A stretch of 64,000 nucleotides of DNA, from contig JAWNZC010000473.1 of NCBI GenBank assembly GCA_035771165.1, positions 5,251,001 through 5,315,000 of the forward strand, given 5' to 3'. Origin of the DNA: Paragorgia papillata (lineage: Eukaryota; Cnidaria; Anthozoa; Scleralcyonacea; Coralliidae). The position numbers were made by a program, and so were the translations under genes. Positions 22,215 to 34,600 of the stretch are shown one piece after another; the stretch's first letter is position 1; each line of letters starts with the position of its first letter. The notes beneath the pieces were generated by a model. The model searched no databases and was not told the origin of the DNA. It was given only the letters and a program-made list of their open reading frames with translations.

Positions 22215-25200
22215 AGTGGTAACTGTTCAATAGTAACTCTATACAGCAATTTAATTCTGATTGTTTTGATGATAAACTAAATATTAAACTTTAAATGCAT
22301 TTTTCTCAAATTGCCAAAAATCAGCAATTTCCGATATTGTATGCAGGATATCTCAAGAACGATTGAAGCTATCTTGATGATATTTTGAGGATAGACTCAG
22401 CATAACTAGTTCTAGGAGTTGAACTAAAAGAATCGTACTCTGTTGAATAGTTTTAGAGCAGTGTCTACTTTCTCTTAAACTGTCATACTCTTTTCAATTA
22501 TTTTGTCCGTAAAACTGTTAAAAAAGCTTCAATCCTAAAACTTTTAGTTTCAAACTCCTAGACCTTGTTGTTTTTGAATAAATAAAAGTTATTTCATCAT
22601 TTTATCATTATTGGTTATGTAGAAATCATGTTTACAAAATGGCATCAATTTTGTTATTGGGCGTGGCATATCTTGGTAACCATGGCAACAATACTGTGTA
22701 CTGATATATTTTTTATGTCAGCAAATATAGCCTAACAACATACTAAAAGATCAGTTTGATAGCATGAAAGTAAAAGGGGAAAAAAAATTTGGTAGTGCAC
22801 CCCCTTAAACTGAATAAAAATAAATTATAATACTAAACCCCCACCCCCATAACTTAAAAGCCACCTCCTAAAAACCTAACCTCAACCCTAAACATAACCC
22901 TCTTAACCCCAACCCCAACCCTTCTCCGTAATCTCAATCATATTTATCACCCCAACACCTTAGACCTCAAATTATTAACCATTTTTCACCACTACTCACC
23001 AACACAATACACCAAGGATGGTAGGTCACAACCAGGATCTAAATACCTGAACCTTATGGTTTACTTTTACTTTTATTTTACATTTTACAAAACAAAGCAC
23101 AAAAAAGCACGTTCGCTGACTATGTCAGTTCGAAAGCCCATTTAATTGTCTTTACGTTGGTGTATTCAAATTCACTTTTGTCAACCGATTCGCAGAGAAA
23201 ACATGATTTTAACGGCGTGCGCCCTTCAAAAATTGTAAATTTTTAGGAATTTTTTCAACTCTCACGATAAACAATTGTGATTTTATTAATCTAGAATAAA
23301 TCCTTGACAATATACAATTAAAACAAATTTAATCTGAAAGAGTTACTTGTTCTTTATTTGTGTTTCTATTGGCAGTAATAAGTTTTCTTCCTTTTCAAAA
23401 AGAGGAATTTATCTCGGCCGGGTACTCTTTATCTTTTTGGTCGCCATTCAAATTGTGTTTTTGTTGATTTTCAGAGCCCAAGCGCGCTCGTGCCAGTCCT
23501 TTGATGCATCACACATAGCTCGCCAAATTATATGCGCGTTTCCCCGCCCGTGTTTTATAGCGCCCTGCTTCAGGGTACTTAACACATGTCTGCCGCCAAT
23601 TAATTATACTTATCCGAAACGCGCTGACATTTTCTAATATTAGCAATTTGAAGTACTGCACCTGGGTGAATTTTGGGGGAAAAAGACGTTTTGTGCTTGA
23701 AAGAGTAGACTGTGAGTATAGTTGGCTCACGAGTTTTAGTCACAAAACCGTTTCAGACATACAAGCAGAACTATTTAGTCAAAACGTTTAATTAATTGGT
23801 GACAGACATGTGTTAAGTACCTAGCTGAAGCAAGCAAGAAATATGATTCCAAGTGAAGCCACAGTATTTCAGTGAATGCTTTCATATCTTTGCAAAGTCG
23901 TTTCAGCGCCAATTGTTGGCCAGTTAATGTCGCCACACAGTTGCTGCAGATTATAGACATATAAGAATCAACATAAGACTAAATTACACTTCGATCTCTT
24001 CCTGCTCAGATTGTTTATACAATTCCGCCCCCGGCGCCCCCCCCCCCCCCCCCGCCGAGGGTTCGTCTTCGAAGAATAATTAGGCTTCATTCGGTCGTTT
24101 ATAATTAATTTTCCCTGTCGTGGTCGTTGTCGTTGACGTGTTTTCTTACTTTACGATAAAGTTGTCAAAGTTCAGTCGGAGTTCAGACGCAAACCAGTCG
24201 ACAATTGCATAACTTGACGAAAAATCTGACGATTCATTATTTCGATTATAGTCAGCGCGGAACGCGAGTCACCGAACGCCATGTCACTGCCGAACGACTG
24301 CATCGCCATTGGTTTTATTGGTTTTATATGAGTCGGTTCGCAGTGGCGTTCACGTACACCCGTTCTCTACAATCGGCAGCGTTATCTTACTGTATATATA
24401 AAAGCGAGTTTACACCTATTATGATTATCCGAAATTGCGTCATCTTCGGTAGCTTGGCGATCAGAATACTAGTTAGTACAATCCTACCTACCCATAGAAA
24501 GTATAAAGTGATTGGTTATTTCCCCCTTTGGAAAATATTTGTAACCCTCCCCGTATCACTTCACCCCATGCTGTCAGCGAGTCAGAAATTAATTCTCGAC
24601 CAGCTCAAAAAGTTGATTAAAAAATGAACATCTCAACACGTTTTTATTTCTCGACCAATTTTTGCGGAAAACTCGACACGTTTTTATTTCTCGACTAATT
24701 TTTGCGGAAAATTCGACACGTTTTTAATTCTCGACCATTTTTGTCCGATTCTCGACGCGTTTTTTTTTTCCGACCATTTTTGGCCGAAACGGCGCGCCAT
24801 AGTTTTGACTCGTCCGCTTCAACCACTGATCTCAAATAATATACTCATTATACTGGATAGAGCATCTATTGGTTCGCGCCTTGCAAAAATTGAAGTCGGA
24901 AGTGAGGCTAAAAATCTCGCGGCGGCCATATCCGGTGGGACCCACTTCGTAGTTATATCACTATTGCTGAATCATAGTTTTCGCTTTAAATCATCGGATT
25001 TTTAACGAAAACCAGCTAAATTTTACATTCTTAACAAGAAAATGTACCTGTCGCTATGGGAGAACTTAAAAGTAGCTGGGATCATGGAAATCAGCCGAAA
25101 TTTCACGATTTTACTGAACGAAAATCAGCACCGGCCACCAGTCTACAATTTGAAGAATTATTAAAGGACTAAAGTAAGGAACAAATAACATCTTGTATTC

Positions 25201-26263
25201 ACTTTAGCAGTTTGACAGTGATTTATGACAAAGTAACAATATTACGTTTCTATATCCGTCTTTTTCAACGTATATTGGATCAGACGATCTGAGGGTTTTA
25301 TACAACTGAAGATGTTTATTGGAAGTTTGTAGTTATACTTTATTATTAAAAAATTAGCAATAGGCAAAAATATATTTTTTTATACAAGAGGACAAATGGA
25401 CAATTAATGTATTACAAATATTGAAAATGCACACCATAAATTGATAAATGAAGGTGTGAACAGGAATTATCTTCGTCAATATTAAGTAACAGGACTTCAT
25501 CCGACTTCAATAATAGTAAAACAGTGAGTTAAATGGCTTATAAATTTGCCTGTTTGTTACCTGTGTGTTCTTGCTTTATTTTACCCTGTCTATATATATT
25601 ATATCTGTGATGAACTCATGGCTGCCTAGGCTTGCTGGAGAGACTTGCCAAGGGTTTTCTATTTGACAAAGTCAAATTGTCTGGTATTTGAAAGAGTTAT
25701 AGAATCATCTGAGATTGAAGTAAAATTATAATAAAGGGGCATGGTTTGGCCAGCTCTGATTTACACACAGAAATAATTATTTATTGGTTATAATCTACTA
25801 TATTCTTTTATATTTTATATACTTCAGTGTACTGACACTACTGTACTTTGTGTAGACTTATATTTGAAACAGATAATAAGTCATGAGCTTTTTTCTAAAA
25901 TAAACAAAGAGAAGGATGATTCCAAACTATTATTTACTACAGAAGTGTTTTCATTTCAAGATATTTTTGAAAAAGTTTCAATCTTTACTACATTTATCAT
26001 ACCTCGATATCTTGCATCATACAACTTTTTAGGTTTCATACCCATCTATATGTCTTTTCCTTATTAGATCCACACAACTTTTTTATGCAGAAATTATCAC
26101 TAGCTGATCAGTCATTAATTTTTTTTTTGAGATGAGTGATCATAACAATGCATATAGATGTTTATAAGATTTTAGTTTAATTGAAGCTAGTGTAAGCTGC
26201 TCTGGATAGTACAAACAATTTATTGAAATTAATTTAAGTTTTCTCTAATACAGTACAAAGGCA

Positions 26264-26532
26264 ATGCCGCAAAGGACTAAAATGTCAAAAAAATTTAAAA
26301 TACTATCTAGCGCCAGTGGTGGCTGGAGCACTGGCACATTCTTCACAGACCTTGATAACCATATGGTAGATTCTCCTGTTGATGAAAATCATGTTTTTGC
26401 TCTTATCAAGTCCATTGCAAAAAGCTACAGCAAAATTCGTTATTACCATCTTGGAAAGGAAACCACAGCTAACCTTTCTGGTACATAAATAAGAAAAAAA
26501 TTGAATAAGCTTGTCCTCTTCCAGCATCAGTA
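26264..26532 (+). pseudogene. C-terminal remnant of a P-element/THAP9-like transposase
   Basis: The frame contains DENHVFALIKSIAKSYSKIR followed by a YHLGKE segment, then an in-frame TAA at 26486-26488, then IRKKLNKLVLFQHQ and a stop near 26532. This pattern (H-hydrophobic LIK, IR-x-HLGK, RKKLxKLVLFxxQ) is what I associate with the tail of P-type transposases in aquatic animals; this is recalled family knowledge, not a search result. Only about 85 residues remain, and no THAP zinc finger or catalytic region was found elsewhere in the element. Its position inside an element with 8-bp duplications fits the P assignment. Confidence 0.55.
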
Positions 26533-26689
26533 AGAATCAAAACAAAACTAATCTGTACATGTAAACAAAAAAGGAAAGTAAACTACAGGTAACTGTATTT
26601 ATTATAAGTAATAACATGACTTGAGGGAAATTTAATCGCTAATTTCCCAAAAAGACATGTTATTAGTTTGTAATATTATGATCGCCGAG

Positions 26690-26940
26690 GAAAACTTTGA
26701 GAATCTTGCCAACAGGAAATTTACACGGTTGATCAGAGAAGTTGAATCTAATTTTCCCGTGCATGTTGATGAGGGAAAATATATGCAAGTGGGAAATTTA
26801 GAAGAAGACAAAAGATTTCTTTGTCTTCTAATTTTCCCTCATCAACATGCACAGGAAAATTAGAAGAAGTCAAAGGATTTCTTTGTCTTCTAATTTTCCC
26901 TCATCAACATGCACGGGAAAATTAGAAGACAAAGGATAAA
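26690..26940. repeat. Local cluster of direct and inverted repeats
   Basis: The block tctaattttccctcatcaac followed by atgcac occurs twice directly (about 26826 and 26888) and in inverted form near 26745-26780. A tttctttgtcttctaatttt repeat lies between. The region could fold into alternative hairpins. It lies inside the P-type element. Confidence 0.75.
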
Positions 26941-28038
26941 TTACCCGAGGGAAATACGAGGTTTACATTCCCTCGGAGAACAAAAGAAACCGAGGTGATC
27001 ATGGTATTACACTGGATATACCATAACTTTATCTAAGGACCAATTTACTACAGGAGGAAATCGGAGTACCCAGAAGAAATCTCTGGTGTTTGGTAGAGTC
27101 AAACTAGAAGCACTCCTCTAATGTACATCCAAGGTGAAATTTTAATCTGATAAGTGCATCAAGTAGGAGTTAAACCCAGATTGCAGAGTAACATCCTTAG
27201 ATCTACAGTAATCCTGGATGCATGTAACTGGAAAGACTTTTCTTGCTTTCAGCAAACTAGATAAAATTTTAATCTGCTAAATGTACAGTAAAACTGCATT
27301 GATCGAGTAGGAATCAAACTTGGGTGTAACTTCTTAATGGCCAGTAAGATGCTCTCTAACCATAATAAACTACCACTAACTCAAAATGTTATACAGTTGT
27401 ACATATTTTGTTTGAGATATAGGGACAAGGGCTTGGGCAAAATACATACTGTAGTGTAACCATAATAAAACCATCTGAACTGGTTGAACATTAGCCCAAA
27501 TTCGACAAAACTATAAAGTTCGAATATTTCATGTGAACAGTATCAACAGCGGGTAAGTTTATTAGTTTAAACAGACACAGTTATGACTTCTTGGGGTTTA
27601 ATCGGCATGAAATAAATCAAAAGTTAAACAAACACATCATCGTAAATCATCAAATAATACGCGTTACTAGAAAGAAACAAATACACAGGCAGTCACTTCC
27701 AGAAATTTGTTTACCAACTTTGCTAGCTCTGAAGCAAATAAACAGGCAAGCGTATTTTGTAAAGAAAAGCACTTTCTAAACAAAAAAATAGTTCAAAACA
27801 CTAAACTATTACTTAAAATAAGATTACAAACCTCAATTCGGTGGTAACTCTTCGTAACATCCCAGAATTTGGCGAAAAACGCCGTTCAACTGCTTCCACT
27901 CCTATTTACGCCATATTGTATGGGACCCAAGTGGGTCCCACCGGAAATGGTCGCCGCTAATCTATTCCGACTTCACTGCGAACACCGGATGCTCTATCCA
28001 GTATAATGAGTATATTATTTGAGATCAGTGGCTTCAAC

Positions 28039-28541
28039 GCATTAATCGAAACTGTACCAAAGCACGGACTAAAATGAGTTCGTTAATTCTTTTAGAAGCT
28101 TTTATAGTCGGCGTAATGTTGTTTGAGAACTATCAAACAGCCGAAAAAGATGCGGGACTGAACTTGTGAATCGCTTCAAACATCACAGTGAAATACGACA
28201 CTTATAATACGACCTTTGCTCCTCGATGTTTGTTTTTGTTTTATTACCTTCCTACGAAGCTCAGAGTATCCTATTTATCGATTAGAGTTTCTTTCTTCAT
28301 ATAGATTCTTAAGTGGTTAGTATAAATTGATGTAAGATTTCAATTTCCTAGCGAATACTCGTTAGTCGTTGACACTCGCTGTAATTATTGCTGAATTGCA
28401 AATTAATCGGAATAAATTACAGAACACGGAATTTGGCGCTGATTCGCAGACGCTCTAAATCCCCCCTTGTTTGGAATCCCCCTAGAGAGCCCTAGAGCGT
28501 CTGCACGCAGGCTACCCTTCGGTTGGCAGCAATATTAAAAT
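28039..28541 (+). promoter_or_regulatory. Upstream region of the methyltransferase gene
   Basis: About 0.5 kb between the P-type element and the ATG. It is AT-rich with no clear TATA box at a useful distance. A palindrome, gcagacgctcta...tagagcgtctgc (28446-28504), lies only about 40 bp upstream of the start codon. It resembles a small transposon tip, so the proximal promoter or 5' UTR includes repeat-derived sequence. The transcription start cannot be placed. Confidence 0.4.
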
Positions 28542-28640
28542 ATGGCCGAAGAGCGCGCCAGTCAGGCATCTTTCCCACCAGACGCCACGCCAGAACAAGT
28601 TCGTGAGTTCTACAAGAAGTGGGCCATTACTTACGACGAG
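28542..28640 (+). CDS. METTL27: METTL27-like exon 1
   Basis: 33 codons, MAEERASQ through AITYDE, ending at donor gag|gttagt in phase 0. It joins exon 2 (DLSPETNW...) to give the YDED sequence expected in this family. Intron 1 is 8940 bp. Confidence 0.85.
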
Positions 28641-31600
28641 GTTAGTTGTAGAATACACTATTAAAATACAGCACTTGTTATAGATATTTAAGGAGAGCAT
28701 GGTTCATTGGTTCTCCGAAATCCTTCGAAGACTGATTGGAGCATACATGTCCAATACTGCAGAACAGTTACGAGTCGTACCAATAATCGTGAAATTCGTT
28801 ACTTGTACAAAGTTCGGTTGTATTTATATAAACCGTGTTTCAATACGCCCAAACACTCGTATGTCGTTACCAGTCCTATAGTTTATAGAAGTATTAATCT
28901 ATAGTTTTCCTTTATATAAAGATCGATTGACTATGATTAGATCCTGTTAATTTAACACGTAAGGGCGAAGATGAGTAGCATGAAATTAAAACGCAATTTA
29001 TTTTTGAACTGATCTGCAACGCGTAACATTCCTCACATTCTTACAAATTATGTTGCGATTTCGTAATTTAATATTTGAACAAATACTGTTCTTTCTTGCG
29101 CGTGGCTTTATAAAATTCTTATGAGCACACGTTTGTTAAGAGTATATTATACTGTAGTACATGCGAGACTAATATACTGATTATTGGACTATATACATAA
29201 GGAAAAAGTCAACAACAAGCTGACAAGCTTGCTGTTGTACAGATGTAGTGTAACAACTTGTGGTTATTAATGGTAGTATAATATATAGGAACAACCTGTA
29301 TTGAACAGAATGTCATTCTGGGGATGTTGGTGTTTGGGGCTTTTCCTCGTAGATTGTTGTGCTCTAAAATGGAAATTTATTGCTGCATTTTGTGGATACC
29401 ATGTTTTATGTACAGTTCTAGTACAGCACTCAACTGGATTAAAAGTTTTCAATTGGCATTATGTATTAGCCAGTTGCAACCTCCCCTATTTACCTGATCC
29501 TTGGGACAATGCTGGGAATAAACATGGGACATGGAACAATGCAGTTTTAATGCATCATTTCTCCAGGGGGGTTGGGTAATTATGAAGCTGTATTTTTCAT
29601 AGGGAATTGTAGCAGAGATTTTATGATGAAGACAGTTATGACTGGGTGTGTGCTACACCTGGGCATCCGAGGTTGAGAATATGGTGGGATTATCCTAGTC
29701 ATCAGAGAAGGTAAAATAATGTACTACGGAACTACCAGTGCTAATGCACCTCAACAAAGTTTAGGATTAGAGTTAGGGTTAGGATTAGCTTTGAGTTTCA
29801 GGTGTGAATTTGCATTAATAAGCACTGAACATATCCTGATACAAAGGTTATGAACTGTTTTATAAATACAAAAGTTATTACAAGCTTTTAAATAGCCAAA
29901 CAAAGATTTCACAAGCTATTTCTGAAATTATGCTCTTGTTCCCATCGAGCAAGGGATGTAAGGGATGTAAGGGATGTATGGGACTGGTCATTATTTATGG
30001 AGGGGGGTGGGGGGTAGCAAATGAGGGGTGGCGGGGATCACAAGTATTTAATTTACCAAAAAGGGGGGGGTCATGTTTTATTTAAGCCCTTAAAAGGGGG
30101 GGTTGAAAAATAAATCATACAGGGTCTGTAACATTTTTTGTTACAAATAAGCATTAGGGATCATGGGGTGAAAAAGTTTCATCAATATTTGTTTGGAAAA
30201 AGATTTAAAATACGGACAGACCACAAACCATTAACTACAATATTAGGGCCAAAGACAGGGATTCCCACTGAATGCTTACAGCGATGGGCAATTTTTTTGT
30301 CAGCACACAGTTATGAAGTAGAATTTCGGCCAACAAATAAACATTCCAATGCAGACTGTCTTTCATGCTTGCCATTGAAGGCAAGGAGTCCAGCACCTGC
30401 CATTAAGGCCCAGTCAGTTAACACAATGCAAATCGAATCATTATGCCAGTGACAGCACACCAGTTAAGGTGTGCCACCCAGTTGGATCCAATTCTTTCAC
30501 GAGTCTTGAATTACACTCTCAAGGGCTGGCCAGAACGGGCACCTCCAGAGCTACAGGCATTTCATTGTCGAAGGAATGAAATAAGGGTTGAAGAAACCAA
30601 TCATTATCAGCATCACCTATAGACTAGTTATTGCTGTGTGCTCTTTAATAAATAACAGTATATACTGCGCTTTTTTGGAGCAGGGGTGGAGGGGGGGTCA
30701 CAAAAAATAAAAGCAATTTTCTGGGGGTCATGTGAAATTTGTAGGCCTTAAGGGGGGGTCAAAGGTTATTTTTTCTTTCAAGTAAATTTTTTACCCCACC
30801 CCCACCCCCTCCATAAATAATGACCGGTCCCTAAGTTGGAAATGGCCAATTTAATGATGCTCAAATCAACTGGAAATTTAAGTACCTAAATAATTTAAGT
30901 GAATTTTAGCTAATTTTAGTACAGACTTTAACAGCCAACATTCCTCTAATGACTGGGAAAAATATTAAAATTTACCACTGTTATAAAGTGTTAATTGCCT
31001 CACTGTGTCCCAGGGTGGTGCCAGAAATTTCTTGACACAGGGGTAAGGGCCTTGACAAGGGGGCTGAAGATAGGGGGTCTGGACGAATGTTCCTTCATGA
31101 AAATTTTCCAATTTAAAGGTCAGAAATGGTATTTTTGCTGCTATCAGTGAAAATAATTACATTAGCAACTTATAAAGCAAAGCACTTAGTTTACAATCTA
31201 AATGAAAAACAATTAAGTTTCCTGCTATACAGTAGCTATAAAAAGTGTTTTATTAACTGGCAAAGTTCTTTTTTATAATTTTTGATTTATAATAAAATAT
31301 TTGCGGATACAACCATGCTATATATCATAGATTGCTCTGATGACGTCCTGAGCAACACAGGACAAAAGCTCAGCAGAATAAATATAATGTATTTTACATG
31401 GTTGCATGTATCCGCAAACATTTTATTATAACATTCTTCACCATGCAAAGCAGTTATAAAATTACTAATTTGTTAAGACTCAACAACGAGTTTGAGTGTA
31501 CTTCTTTCAGGGGATCCAAACACGAGAAAACATGTGTGTAAAATTTATTCATTACAGCAACGTGTTTATTTTGTGTAGATAATTGGATCTTAAGAATTAG

Positions 31601-34600
31601 ATAAACACCAGTGTTTTCAATATTGTAATTGCTGATTATATCAATGAGTTTGAGATGGAAATTATTCCTCCAAAAATGAAGAATTTTTCCATGACAGGGC
31701 ACTACTGTAAGTGTCAGTGCATCAAAAAGACGAAAACCATTGACAAATTCAAAATGCCATTATTATAAGTAACACCATGACATGACGGGTATTAGTGATT
31801 AAATGCCCCTGAAAATCGAGGGAGGGAGGGAGGGAAGGAGCAGGCCCGAGCGGTCCTACTAATAGGGACCTTAAGATCTACGACGGCAACTTCGAGGACG
31901 ACGTCCTTCAAACAAACGCATTCTTCTTGCAAAACAAAGATAATGAATAATTTCTAGTCCCAAGAGTTATCTAAACACCGTCCTCGCTCTGTGTACAACG
32001 CCACTCAGAGCATTTTCACGTCTTCAGGACGACGTTGACTCGTGGGGTGTTGAGAACTGTTGTCTGAGATTGCCTTAACACAGACACTGCAACCGTTTTA
32101 ACACTCTGAAAATTTTAAAACAAGCTTCAAGTATTGAATACAGTAGTCAGTTAACCGTGACTTCTTTTTAATGCTAAAATTTGAATTGCTTTTTAACCAC
32201 CGTCGTCGTCCTAGCATCTTAAGGTCCCTATTTACTGCCCGAGACTGCCCGGGAGTAAAAAAGAATATAATAAAGAATAGATCCACATTTACGGCACACC
32301 GCAAACTGCAGTTCGAAATCAGCAGTTAGCCATTAGAAGTTAGGACAATTTGTATGTTAAGACTGAAAACTTCCGTTTGTGATTTGCCGTATATATATGT
32401 ATTTTTATATATGGTGAATAAATACGAGTTTTTTCCCTTCGATTTATATATAGATTTATATTATTTATATATCAGCTGATGTTTCGAAGCGTTGAAATAA
32501 ACCTCGGTTTTCAGGTCTGGCATACTCTGAAAAAGGCACTATTTCAGCACGGGTTTCAAAAATAGCACTCGGTTTCAAAAATAGAAAAACAAATACATTA
32601 CTCATTGCTGACTGCGATTAACATTTCAATGGCGCTGTGGGAGACATATATAAATCGAAGGGAAAAAACTCGTATTTATTCACCATATATAAAAATACAT
32701 ATATATATATATACGGCAAATCACAAACGGAAGCTTTCAGTCTTAACATACAAATTGTCCTAACTTCTAATGGCTAACTGCTGATTTCGAACTGCAGTTT
32801 GCGGTGTGCCGTAAATGTGGATCTATTCTTTATTATATAAGGCCTCTAATATAGATGTTATACCGTCTCTGGCAGTAATATACCGTCTCTCTCAGGCAGT
32901 CATTTTTTACTCCCGGGCAGTCTCGGGCGGTCATTTCTTACTCCCGGGCAGTCTCGGGCAGTCCCGGGCAGTCTCGGGCAGTAATTAGTAGGACCCGGCC
33001 CGAGGGACTTCTACACAGGTCTGACTTTGAGGGGAATATTTGTATAGGAGATAACACGTTCGCACTCGTGATATTATTAATATTTTGCTAAACACATGCA
33101 AGTGTGATTTTTCATTAATTCTTCGAGAACTAGTGTTCAAGAACAATCAATTTTAGCTTTTCCCAAAATAATATGGAAAGCATGACGAAACAGCGAAACT
33201 AACATCAAACTCAGCATATCAAAAACACGTCGAGTGGCTTCCACTGTGTGACATTGGTAACAGCTTCTTTGAGTAATGTCTCCATCTAATTTTAAACTGT
33301 TTTAAGTAAGTTTTACTTAACTTTCTTCGTGGCTAACTTCTTGAACGCTCAGCAATACCACATACACCACAATTAGCCGTTCCCACGCTATGCGACCAGG
33401 CCTTATCCGCCATTTTGGGGTGGCAAACCGCGCGGGGACAGAGGATGACAACAAGACAAAGTCGATTTTGTAATAGGAAAACTATAACGTTTGAGTTGAA
33501 ATTTTTGGTGGTTAAAAATATACAAACGCTTCATTTTTTGCTTGGTTCGTAAAAGAGTGAAGTCACCTTGGTCCTGTAGAAATTTTTAGCAGCTAACTTT
33601 CGAAATTTGAAAAGAAAACTGGTATTGAAGGTGCGAAGTGTCGTCGTCGACAACTCGAGGTAAGAATGATTTGTTTATTTTAAAGCACTGTTTTTAAACC
33701 TGAACTGTATCTACTCTGTTGCAACTAAGATCATACAATTTGATCATATGTTATCATGTACGATCGCGTTATCTTAATTCGGGAATAATAAGACACTAGC
33801 GCATAATATAAAAGGTTTTTTAGGGGTTTTTTAGACCATGTACGCCACACATTTTCCCATTCAGTTTGATGAAGCCTTCTTGGATTTGAAATCTAAGTTA
33901 CAACAATGGCATTAGTAAGCCTTAAAAAAATCTTCCAAATTGTTGTAAATAGTACTTATTTGACATTTATCCAGTGAACTTTATAGTTTATACTGAAATT
34001 ACCTGCAAATTTCAAATTGCAAATTGTATAAAGTAGAACAAATATAGCGTAAATATAGCGTAAATATAAAGGCAGAATGGCAAACTGATTGTATATAATG
34101 TATACTGTATATTATGTTAATAATAATATAAACATTTTATATTTTTTTATTTAATAAATTATATACTAGGTATTAATAAAATTAAATTCAATAATAATTG
34201 GAAAATAATAAACAATTCAATGTTTACTATCTATGCATACTTGAATAAACAATTTAAATCTTTTTATGAACATTTTTAGTTTAAACATAATATTCATTTA
34301 CATTCATTGTAATAAATTAAATGAGACTTGTCTTATTCCCCAACCTAGGTGGGCCCATACTGACAAGAATGCCAATTAGTTTCCATGTAGGATTAAGTAA
34401 GTCATACTGGTTCATTGGCCAGACCTGTGACAGGATGTGCCAGTTTCTCATCCTTCCAATAATCCATTCAACATGAATGCGTAGACCCGAGCTATGTCAA
34501 ATGTTTTGGTGCAACATTGGTGGGGAAAATGATATAGCCCCCTCTCTCCACAAGTATCCTGGTAAGTGGATGGTAAATCCTCTAGCTGTTATCACACCTC

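Larger units (their letters stand above)
19451..23093 (+). mobile_element. MULE-type element with inverted termini and its own transposase
   Basis: The left end (gttttgtaaaatgtaaaata, 19451) is inverted at the right end (finishing 23093). The inverted repeat extends about 200 bp through gtaaaccataaggttcaggt. A further single end of the family lies at 49566-49735, which supports an independent element. The left arm has tandem blocks rich in gggttagg/tttaggg-like sequence. It encloses a frameshifted Mutator transposase on the + strand. A clean 9-bp flanking duplication was not found; the left end abuts the inner edge of the surrounding arm. Confidence 0.7.
18602..24801. mobile_element. Large element with ~0.8-kb inverted arms
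   Basis: The left arm 18602-19449 and right arm 24003-24801 are near-perfect inverted copies, starting tatggcgcgccgtttcggcc. The outer part of each arm holds about four or five copies of a 40-bp unit (gtcgagaaataaaaacgtgt...). The inner part has a long G run (about 19393-19413) or C run (about 24038-24055). The flanks share gttttg (18596-18601, 24802-24807), a possible 6-bp target duplication. However, the sequences just outside also look like diverged arm, so the edge is uncertain. A second inverted-repeat element with a Mutator transposase sits just inside the left arm. The interior at 23100-24002 has no recognised gene. Confidence 0.8.
24824..28030. mobile_element. P-type DNA transposon with exact 8-bp target duplication
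   Basis: The 3.2-kb element starts cactgatctcaaataatata and ends with its reverse complement. It is flanked by an exact gcttcaac duplication (24816-24823, 28031-28038). Sub-terminal arms share the gggacccaagtgggtccca-type palindrome and cgccatatt motif with the 2321-4915 element. At 26264-26532 on the + strand there is a transposase C-terminal remnant. Inside, 26640-26940 is a cluster of direct and inverted copies of a gattttccctcatcaacatgc-like block. It inserted directly beside the 18602-24801 element and 0.5 kb upstream of the methyltransferase gene. Confidence 0.85.

Noticed and set aside
24205..24627. 140-residue ORF in the right arm of the 18602-24801 element
   Set aside because: It is mirrored in the left arm, where it is interrupted. 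It has no recognised domain and is explained by the arm's base composition.
26690..26940. Possible CRISPR-like array of repeated blocks
   Set aside because: The repeats are few and in mixed orientation, with no regular unique spacers. They lie in a eukaryotic transposon.
29607..29711. Possible additional exon of the methyltransferase gene (catag...agaag|gtaaaa)
   Set aside because: It has AG/GT borders, but joining exon 1 directly to exon 2 already gives the expected YDED sequence in phase. The segment has no similarity to the family and contains stops in the needed frame.
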